Shown here in pieces: positions 55,374 to 64,000 of a DNA stretch of 64,000 bases. This DNA is from Termitomyces sp. T153 (taxonomy: Eukaryota > Basidiomycota > Agaricomycetes > Agaricales > Lyophyllaceae). The DNA lies in assembly GCA_018296165.2 (NCBI GenBank), contig JACKQL020000105.1:62001-126000 (forward strand), in the 5' to 3' direction. Within the stretch, counting starts at the first letter, position 1, and the number at the start of each line of letters is the position of its first letter. The position numbers and the translations under genes are program-made. The notes below the pieces were generated by a model that searched no databases, was not told where the DNA came from, and saw nothing but the letters and a program-made list of their open reading frames with translations.

Positions 55374-57420
55374 ATGTCCACTCTCGCGATCTGTCTAATC
55401 TTTGTTTCTCTTCTAATGTCAAAGCGCTTCCTCTGGAAGCCGAAATTCTGTTTACCTCCCGGACCCAAAGGCTGGCCAGTAATTGGAAACCTCTTCGATA
55501 TGCCCAAAGAAATGACATGGCAGACCTTTGCACAATGGGGAAAAACATACGGTTAGTTCGTATCTAAGAATGACGCACTGTTTTCACCTTCGCCAGGCGA
55601 TATATCTTCGGTGACCGTTTTTGGGCAAAGTATCATCATCATCAACTCCGTCGAGGTTGCTCACAAGCTTCTTAACGAAAAGGGACGTATTTACTCCGAT
55701 AGACCTGTACTTCCAATGGGCGGAGAGTTAATCGGATGGAAAAATGCCATACCCCTCTTACGTTACGGGGACAAATTTCAGCTTCACAGAAAGAGATTCC
55801 ATCAGCTTTTTGGCACTCCTGCAGCAACCAAAACGTTGCACGAGACAGAGAACATAGGAGTACGGAACTTCTTGCGTAACGTTTGCAACAGTCCTGGAGA
55901 TCTCACGGCGTATATCAAACAGTGAGTTGTGCATCCACCTCACTCTAGCATTTTTCTTTGACATTCCCTCGGTCCTCCACAGACATGTTGGCACATTCGC
56001 TCTTGACATTGTGTATGGCTACGAAGCGAAGGAGGAAGACGATCCGTTTATTCATTTTATCGATCGTGGTATGGAGCAGTTCTCAGTCGCTACGGCCCCA
56101 GGTGCATTCCTCGTTGATGTCTTTCCGCTGCGTAAGTAGAAAACAGCCAAGTGTGCCTATCAACTGACATGTAGCCATCTAATTCCAGTTCGGTACCTGC
56201 CTTCATGGCTTCCTGGAGGTGGATTTCACTCTCAAGCGCGAGTGTGGGGTAGAGATCTGAATGATATGGTGACGAAGCCATACGAGTACATGATGCCTCG
56301 GGTGGTGTGTCAATGACTCGCATCCTGAACTCTGTTACTCATACATGCATAGGCTACCGGCACGGAACACCACTCTTTCTTATCAACCTTCTCGGAACCT
56401 GGCATTGACTCTGCCAGTGTATCCGATGACCTGAAATGGAATGCGAGCACCATAGCTGCTGGGAAGTTCTCAACAGTACGTTCTTGGGCTGTATTTGAGT
56501 CATCCACTCACCTCAAGATTTTAGGGAATCTCAATGATTAAAGCTTTCTTCCTGTTTATGTCATTGTACCCCGAAGTACAAATCCAGGCGTGTGCCGAGA
56601 TTGATGCAGTAGTAGGCACTGATAGGTTCCCAACCCATGACGATCGTGTCAATCTTCCTTACATTGATGCTATCTGTCAAGAGGTTCTTCGTTTGCACAC
56701 TGTGGTTCCTAATGGTCCGTTTCTGTAACTTCCACCAAATGGAAACCATCTCATCACATCCACTGGGCTTTAGGCCTTCCTCACGTCGTCATGGAAGACG
56801 ATATTCACGAAGGTTATTTAATTCCCAAGGGCTCAATTGTGGTGGCGAATATATGGTAATTGTCTGTTTGTTACTCAACTCAGGTGGTTGATAGTTTTAT
56901 AGGAACATGCTGCATGGCCCAGATACATATGCCGATCCATATACTTTCAATCCTTCTCGGTTCATCTCAAGCGAAGGTCACGTCGCTGAACGTGATATAT
57001 ATGACACTGTCTTTGGATTTGGGAGGCGGTATGTGACATTATTTTGAATGTCCTTTGTCATAGCTGAATTTATCGTTGTTACCAAGTATCTGTCCAGGTG
57101 TGTAAAAACAATCAAAGGGCCTTCAAACGATCCAGATCGTATTTTATAGGCCGTGTACTTGCCGACGAATCGCTTTTCATTCTAGTGGCCATGTCACTAG
57201 CTGTCCTTCAGATTTCCAAAAGCGTCAATAAGGACGGGAACGTCATAGAGCCAGCATTCATACAACTGAGCGGATCTGTGAGGTATAACATGTTCAAAAT
57301 GTCTGTACTGTGAATACACTGACACGCTTATTCAGTCAGCCCGCTCCATTCCAATGTTCAATCAAGGCTCGTTCTCCAGCAGCACTCGCTCTTTTACAAA
57401 GGTCGCAGGCCGACGAGTAG
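55374..57420 (+). CDS. Cytochrome P450 monooxygenase
   Basis: Eleven exons: 55374-55551, 55597-55921, 55983-56131, 56189-56304, 56353-56475, 56525-56714, 56774-56855, 56903-57028, 57087-57097, 57150-57282, 57336-57420. They give 505 aa in one frame. N-terminal membrane anchor (LAICLIFVSLLM), proline hinge LPPGPKGWPVIGN, I-helix region (AAGKFSTGISMIKAFFLF), ExxR helix (QEVLRLHTV), PERF-like FNPSRFIS, and heme loop FGFGRRICPGRVLAD. The heme-ligand Cys is encoded by the 11-nt exon 57087-57097. The I-helix lacks the usual acidic residue before Thr. It is an ER-anchored monooxygenase needing a P450 reductase. It resembles the large fungal families involved in secondary metabolism or xenobiotic oxidation; the substrate is unknown. 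Confidence 0.92.
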
Positions 57421-57660
57421 GAAAGAAAACTCGAATCCAAAGTAGCTATACGCCTATACACCATACTTGATGAACATTTCTAGAATGCTAGCCTGTCGCT
57501 TTGAGATCTTTGCCATGATCATGCTTTACATCGGCTACGACTACCCTGGAGCTGCCAAATTGAATGACCCATCACAGCCCATCGCGGCACATCATCGTCT
57601 CCACCGTCTCCGTGATCAGCAACTTGGGAGGAACTAAGGCAAAAACATGTCTCCAGACGA

Positions 57661-57764
57661 TGATGAGAGGGAGATTCGAACTCCCGCCCCCGAAGAGACC
57701 AGATAATGATAAGGTGATCAAGCTTACCTTAGTCTGGCGCCTTAGACCGCTCGGCCATCTCACC
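57661..57764 (-). tRNA. tRNA-Leu (anticodon AAG) with a 22-nt intron
   Basis: Exon sequence identical to the tRNA-Leu at 3324-3412. The intron, at the canonical position one base after the anticodon, is about 22 nt (TAAGCTTGATCACCTTATCATT) instead of 7. It lies about 240 bp downstream of the P450 on the opposite strand. Confidence 0.93.
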
Positions 57765-59936
57765 ATAACGAGATTAAAACTGAGCGGTCTTGACAGGTCC
57801 CAAGATGATACCCTATTTGAGGAACTTCCTTGTGATCAACCAAGGATGTGATTCAGTGATGGATAACGGTTCCTCATCTTCAAGTAGATGAATAGTAATA
57901 ATGTATACTCGGTTTCAACTCTTCATTCATCCCCGTTATTCCGTCTCCGATCTCCCAGCCTGCACAATTGCACATTCAACCTGAGGGCCTGATCGACCCA
58001 AGGCCACCTCCGTCGTACCCTCCGATTCAACGCATACATATTGATATACAAACCCTTCCTTTCAGTCTTTTCCCTCCTCATTCTGGTATCCCTCGTCTAT
58101 GTTCCTATCCGCGCCCGTCTCGTGAAATTGAATCGATCCCCTGACTTAGTCATCCCCATCCTAGAATATCGACCCCTTATTGATGATTGCCTGATGCATC
58201 CGCGGCGTCTATATCCTAGCATCATCGCGTGGCAATCTGATGAGCTTGCAATATATGACGTCGCTCGTCTCGTTGAACACATAATAACGGACGTGGATAA
58301 AGACGCATCGTTCGGGGTTTGCATGAATGTCATTGGTATAGTATTCAAGTGATCGAGAGAAATGCGAGATGTGTGGCCAGCCGTGGGAAGTGTTCCTCGT
58401 CGCCGCAAGCACAAAACCGACGATTGTCTTTTCTGCGACAATATAAAAAGCTAGTGAAAGAAACTTGATGCCCAAGACACTCCATCCCAACGAAGTCCGA
58501 TCCAAACGATTGGCGGCATGAGTACTGGTCCAAAAAAAGACTTCTTTCGGATTCTCATATTCTCACCGCTCGCTGTCCTTTGCTGCGTCTGTGATAATCG
58601 TGTATATCAATTCCACGAAGAACCTAACATGAACCACAGGTACCCTATGTAAACAATGCAACTGATGGTACACCAGCCTTCCCCATCGTCAACGCTAGAA
58701 TCCGACCCGGCCAAGATTCGTATAGCCGCCACCGACCCTCATTCATCGCCATCGATATCCATTAGTACCACTCCAATATCTCCTTCCTTCGCTACATCTT
58801 GCCGCATCGTTAAGTTGGGTTCAAATGCTGGTGAAGACGGGGTCAGCGGTGTGTCGTCGTGTTTCTTTTGTTCTGTCATTCTCCGTGTTGCTCGCTGTCA
58901 TGAACCGGTCCCGCATTTCTGTCCATAGTCCCCCCGCATGCACAGATAGCTCACACCATCATGATATCTGATGCGTAATGAGTTCCCTAGATGTTCTGCT
59001 TATTTCTCCTCTGAAACTGGTTCTATATCAAAGAGTCACTCAGTCATCGGAGAGCAGTCGTCATGTAGACATTTTCCAAACTGCCGACATATCTGTCGTT
59101 GACGCTGCATTCCTCTTAACTCATGTGACCGCTACCTCTGTACATTCCGGAGTAATATTGAAATTCTCTTCCGATCAATCCCAATCACATATTTCTTCTA
59201 GCCTTTGTCAAAGTTTTAGACATATCAGATCCAGGTCTCCCTTGGGTTTCGGTACTTCTCAATGAGTCGTTGGTTCATAATAACTTTGTTGCAACAGATT
59301 AGTTAGTTACCACCAAGTAGAGAGACCTAGCCACTTCTGCTTTCATCATAATGGAAGAAATGTCTGTACAGAAATATCCATCTCATGATCGTTACCAATA
59401 TAATGACCAACGAGTTTCTTCAATCCTCCATAAGAGGTAATCGCTCAATATCTTAATTTTGCGTATGTCCGTCATTAATACCTTTGAAAAGCGTCTGCTA
59501 CTGAATTCGTTATCACGCCACAAGGGTATCAAAAACATTGGCAATGTCATTAAGCTATCAATTATCGTGGAAAGGCACAGCTTGAAAAGCTAAAGCATAA
59601 ACTCTTCGTCGCACGTATGATTTCTCCTATTGATTGTTACATTGTCAGAGTCTATGACGAGTACTGGTTTATACTGTTGTGTAATACGTTCTATGTGAGG
59701 CATTGTACGAATCGGTGAGCAAGTCTCTCAGGTATTTATATACTTAATGAAAGAAATAGTCTAAGCGGATGAAATAGTTGGAAAGGCGATAAAGTAGTTC
59801 ATAATATAGCTTTTATCTGTTTTCGGTGCCGTAAGAAGCGTGGATGGAGTGGCGTTGAACCTCACTCTCCGAAGTTTTTGTAGGGAAATGGTGGGGTGAA
59901 GGGCCGTAGGTGGTAAGGGGTTTGGACGTGCAGGGG
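57765..59936. other. Unassigned region
   Basis: A plus-strand frame at 58041-58352 begins with a hydrophobic segment (LSVFSLLILVSLVYVPIRAR) that could be a signal anchor, but the rest matches no family. A Ser/Pro-rich frame at 58656-58928 shows no motif. Nothing else is seen. Confidence 0.35.
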
Positions 59937-60608
59937 TCAATCAACGTTGAGCTGCCAAACATCAGTTGCATACGATGTTCCCGAAAGTCCCAAAAAGCGG
60001 TGTCGTCCTCCCAATAAATCAATCCGTTTGATACCCCACTGCAACTGCCTTTGTGTGTCCGGTCCTCGCTCGCAGCGTTCATAGTAAGCGGCGTTCACCT
60101 CAGGCACTAAGTCCCGAGGAACAGTTTTGTATTCCTTCGCTGTCGTTGGGAGGAGCAACGCGTGATATATAGTGTGGAAGACGTCAGAGATGGTGACGTA
60201 GCCGACATCACCAGCGAGGACACTAATGGGTGCAAGGAGGGTAGGATACGTGATGTAGAGCGCAGGAAGAGGCGGTTCTGTCGCAGCTTCGTGAATTTCG
60301 GGTAGCGTGATCTGAGAGTTGAGGAGGAACGTCGGAGGGTGGGTGACATCGTAGTCCAGGGCTGGGAGGCTGCCCTTCAGTGGGTTGAAAGCAAGGAAGA
60401 AGTGGATATTCATTTCGTCGAGCGGCGGCTTGGGCACAGGGTTCTTCTTGGCCTCAAATCGTGGGTTGAACATAGGCCCTGGGTGCATAGGCGGTGTTGG
60501 TGGGTCCGAAAATGAAGTTAAAGATGCTGTTGAGAACGTTGGGGAAGGAGTGGAAGGAATTGGTGAGTACGCTGCATTAACCGGGGCGAATGATACGCGT
60601 TTCGCCAT
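59937..60608 (-). CDS. DUF6699 domain protein
   Basis: Single-exon gene, 223 aa, start at the ATG at 60608 (MAKRVSFAP). Residues 1-75 are disordered Pro/Ser-rich (SPIPSTPSPTFSTAS, PPTPPMHPGP). From about residue 80 the domain pattern of this basidiomycete family appears: N-terminal strand MNIHFFLAFNPLKG, LDYDVTHPP, PALYITYPTLLAPISVLAGD, then VGYVTISDVFHTIYHALLLP, and the C-terminal RIDLLGGRHRFLGLSGTSYA, DVWQLNVD. Function is unknown. Many paralogues are usual in mushroom genomes. Confidence 0.85.
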   Translation of the reverse strand: MAKRVSFAPVNAAYSPIPSTPSPTFSTASLTSFSDPPTPPMHPGPMFNPRFEAKKNPVPKPPLDEMNIHFFLAFNPLKGSLPALDYDVTHPPTFLLNSQITLPEIHEAATEPPLPALYITYPTLLAPISVLAGDVGYVTISDVFHTIYHALLLPTTAKEYKTVPRDLVPEVNAAYYERCERGPDTQRQLQWGIKRIDLLGGRHRFLGLSGTSYATDVWQLNVD

Positions 60609-63600
60609 CAAGTCAAGTTGTGGTGGTAGGGTTAGTTGAAACTAGCTCAAAGACGGAAATAATTCATGAGTGCTTACAGCGACACCCAAAGGGGATACTG
60701 ATGCATCTAATCTCCCGTTTCCCCGTGGCATGTTCCCACCGAAGGAATTCAATGAAAGTCCGAATCCTTGTCTTGATGGACCACCACAATATGCTTACTT
60801 TGTGGCCACGGATGTTGATTAGAGAAGGCAGGTCCTACAATTAGAATGCATGGAGATCAGTCCGGACGGCGGGATGTTGTCTCGTGATGGATGATGTTGG
60901 GCAGAGGGTATAAGACGTGTACCCAAAATTCCATTGCACGATGGCAGCGTATTGACTCCGAGGATCACCTGGCACTTCGTATGAGAATGTGCCATGAAAG
61001 ATGTAAAGAAAGGACGAAGAAAGAGCTTGCCTTGAGCGCGTCCGAATATTTGTGTGGGGTAGGCTGAATTAAATGATTCGCCCCCAAAAACCAGACAGCG
61101 GTCCGTAATAGTATCCCATATGACTGCGCATTGATAAAACAAGAAGGAAACGGAAGGTGCGAACCAAGAGAACGAACAGTCACGTGTGAGCAAAGGAAGA
61201 TAATTGAAGCACATGTTCTGATGGGTAGCTCGCGTGATCTGACGTGGTTTACTTAAGCGAGGTGACGCAGTACGGAGACTGTACGTCGTACTGCAAGTGG
61301 TACAGTTACCATTCACCATACTTCTATTACCTATTGATAGCAACGGTCGCTATGGTACGGTCTCTAGGTATAACGTGGTGGACAACACGTATCCCTTTAT
61401 GTAAGAATTCAACGTGAACCTCCGATCCGCTGGGGAGGAGGAAATCCGCCTAAGTGAGACTGGACGCGTGATTCGATTAGAAGGAAGTTCTAGGTGCGCG
61501 TGGTTTACTGGGGTCAGTTGTATCGATTCGCTCGATTTCACTCGCAAAGTTGACGACACAAGAATTCTATGGATAAAAAGACGTACGGAATCTATTTGCC
61601 ACGTGTGTTCGTTGATCGATCAATCGAGCGCCCAGAGAAAAGCTGTGTTAACTTCTTATGTGGAAGTAAAACTAACCGATGCAAGTCTCCTAAAGTATTC
61701 CCTATGTATCACACAAGTACGAGAGTCCTCACCAAATATGTATCCAGCGAGATTGGCAACTCTGCTCCTTTGGTCATCACTTAAAGCATTCAATTCTCAG
61801 GACAATTTCAAGACAACAAACAGCTGGAGTAAGGAAATCCTAATTCAGTTATGTCCAATGGTGAACAAAATGAAGATTAACCCTCTTTACACTCCACTCG
61901 GAAGTGTATAGACCATAGAACATCAGCCATGATATTAGATTCCAAGACAATTGAGACGACATAGAGTGACAGTGGTAGATGGCAACACCATGGACTAGCG
62001 TGGTCATAAAATTATGGCTACTCCATGTATTAGATAATTATTTGGTGAGCCCCTACAAGCTTGGTAGAGGGCCAAATAACTGAACAAAGTCCTCAGACTA
62101 TCTGGACTTTACGATGCATTATCAATCTTATATCTTTTGTGATCCTCCATCCTAACCAATGTTGGCCTCAAACTTTCTTCTGCCAATCAGAAGCTTGTGG
62201 CTCAGCAGCTCAACGAGAGAATTATTACTCGAGGGAAAAACCATCATCTGTTGAAAACAAATTTGATGACAGATGTGCACAAATGGTTTATAACATGATC
62301 CTCACATATCAGACTTTGTCATAATAAATACAGTATTACGAGCAAGTATGAGTGTAAAAAGATGCTTATTGATGCAACTAAATAAAACGTGATGTAAGGT
62401 GATGGACCGGACCACTTTCGGAGGATTCCATCAAACTCTAATCAAATTTCATTCAAATTGTGACCCTTGGCCATGGCTGAAAAGAGTAATCAAACTTCCT
62501 CGTTTCTGAAGACTAGGACTTTTACCTACAGAAGGTCCTTGTAAAGCCAAAGGAGACATTCAGGAACATTAGGCCTGGGCCATGCCCGGATCATAACCAA
62601 GTTGTTGAGGGATGGGGATGAGACCAAGATTGTTAACCTGTGTCACGTAAACTCCTGCACTTCTCTTTTAACATGAGTCTCAGGCCGCGTAACACTGGAG
62701 CCGATTGTGGTAACAATCGGGAAGGCAAGTACATGTAGGTTGTCACTTGTAACCACTATCTAATTATAGCCCAAGGTGAAAATTTGTGTTGTTTGCAGTT
62801 CTCAATTGGTTGTAATACTCCTCCGGCCGTCTTCAAACGCTGTTCCGGCGACACTCAGGCCGTTCCAAGTTAAGCCGGGTGCTTATAATTATGGCCTTTT
62901 TGACCTAATTGTCAGGTACAATTTCTGCTGTTTCATACACACAGTACTACAGAGATGGAGAGTGGTCAGCATATGAAGACAAAAATAAGATGGAATGAGA
63001 TACAGAATAAACCTCTTGAATTGCCATCCAACCAAATTGGCTCCAAATTTTCGAGAAGGAGAGCTCTAACATCGGGTAGTCGGACCGTTTGATTGCCGAT
63101 GACTTAGAAGATCATGATCATTACTTGGCAGGGTAGACATGGTTTAGGGCAATTCCAGGATCTAGAGAGAAGCTCGAAAATCCACCCCAAAGTAGAATGA
63201 CCTCTGAGATACTTTGATTAGTTCCTTCTATCTGGAAGACGTATTTTTGACAAAACATCATGTGTGCACTGCGGACGCGTGTAGATACTGTGTGCTTCTC
63301 CAACCTGAACTGGCTCATGTAACTCATGTAGTTTGACTACTATCTCTGTCAGGGTTGATCGGCACGGCGCTATGGGCCGAGATATACCGGCGGTTCACGG
63401 CCTCACTGTTCCACTTTCGAATTCCTTTGCCCTCAAGGAAGATCACGATCCATGCTTGAGTGATATTATACTGTGCCTCAGTTCTTGTGATGTTGCTTTC
63501 TCTCGTCTATGTATCTCTTGTGGACGGCTAGTTGTAGTACCCGTATAGCTCCAGCGCTCGGACAGGGCGTACAAACCAGCGGTCAAAGCACTGGCTATCT

Positions 63601-64000
63601 GGTTCAAGTCTCGTCACATGTTGAGCACCTGGTGCAACTTTTGGACCCCTTCTTTGTGCCGCTAGCAGCAAGCCCCAGTTGCCAATGCCGGAGTGATGAA
63701 CGCCCGGTGTAGCACTTTTAAATCATGAGACCTTCGTTCCAAGGTAGGACAAGCCGCAAGACTGATAGCACGAGGCTCATAAGGAGATATGGACATAGAA
63801 CTGTTGCCCGAGTGATCATGATAGGTCATTTCTCCACCTTGAGTGCCTTGGACTCCTAATGAATTAATCCAGAGGTGCTCAGTCTGTCATCAGGGAACGA
63901 TTGTATCCACTTAGGGAAGCATGACCTTTGTGCTTGCTTCTTCGCCTCTGGGATTCAAATCAGTAAATGGATCAACCAAGGAGCTTTAAAAAGTGACCCT
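60609..64000. other. Unassigned region to the window end
   Basis: Open frames at 60819-61343 (-), 61414-61911 (+) and shorter ones lack recognisable motifs and splice logic. A short perfect hairpin (CCGATTGT-GGTA-ACAATCGG) lies at 62701-62720. No RNA gene or repeat boundary is found. Confidence 0.4.

Noticed and set aside
58041..58352. Possible pheromone-receptor-like membrane protein start
   Set aside because: Only one hydrophobic segment. The expected later helices and motifs are absent or not convincing.
62701..62720. Perfect 8-bp stem hairpin
   Set aside because: Short hairpins of this size are expected by chance, and there is no adjacent gene end.
1..64000. CRISPR array, rRNA genes, bacterial-type operons
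   Set aside because: No regularly spaced short repeats, no rRNA signatures, and the exon-intron structure is eukaryotic.

Overview
The window looks like a chromosome segment from a filamentous basidiomycete, most likely an Agaricomycete. The evidence is dense short introns (about 45-67 nt) with GTRNGY donors, tRNA genes with introns, a Tad1-type LINE, chromovirus-type Ty3/Gypsy elements, and families typical of mushrooms (DUF6699, a DUF6534 relic, heme-thiolate peroxidase, a multi-exon P450, a fungal Dicer). All calls come from reading the sequence by eye; no database search was run.

Layout. From 1 to 5.6 kb there is mostly unassigned DNA, a tRNA-Leu, a foldback repeat and a CpG-rich repeat. 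From 5.6 to 33.7 kb lies a large transposon cluster. An MFS transporter gene (minus strand) is split by a chromodomain Ty3/Gypsy element with 181-bp LTRs (5876-17184). That element is in turn split by a near-complete Tad1-type LINE (7912-14568), bounded by a 9-bp target duplication and carrying an intron-containing tRNA-Glu sequence at its very 5' end. Beyond the MFS relic are a DUF6534 relic, a second heavily decayed Gypsy family in tandem arrangement (269-bp LTRs), a short non-autonomous LTR element inserted in it with a perfect 5-bp duplication, and a Copia 3' end. The whole cluster is strikingly poor in CpG, except for the LINE, which is CpG-rich.

From 33.73 kb onward composition returns to normal. 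The genes whose exon structure I could close in frame are: a Dicer-like protein (34405-39164, 6 exons, 1493 aa), a tRNA-Gly with intron, a short heme-thiolate peroxidase (43230-44045), an SDR oxidoreductase (47044-48278, 8 exons, 286 aa), a broken AhpD-like gene (49662-50673), a protoglobin with a hydrophobic tail (51796-52635), a cytochrome P450 (55374-57420, 11 exons, 505 aa, heme cysteine on an 11-nt microexon), a second tRNA-Leu, and a DUF6699 gene (59937-60608). The last 3 kb hold nothing I recognise.

Functionally there is no operon-like logic. The notable juxtaposition is an RNA-silencing gene (Dicer) directly bordering a nested, CpG-depleted transposon block. The peroxidase, SDR, protoglobin and P450 form a loose run of redox/heme genes; joint function is only inference.
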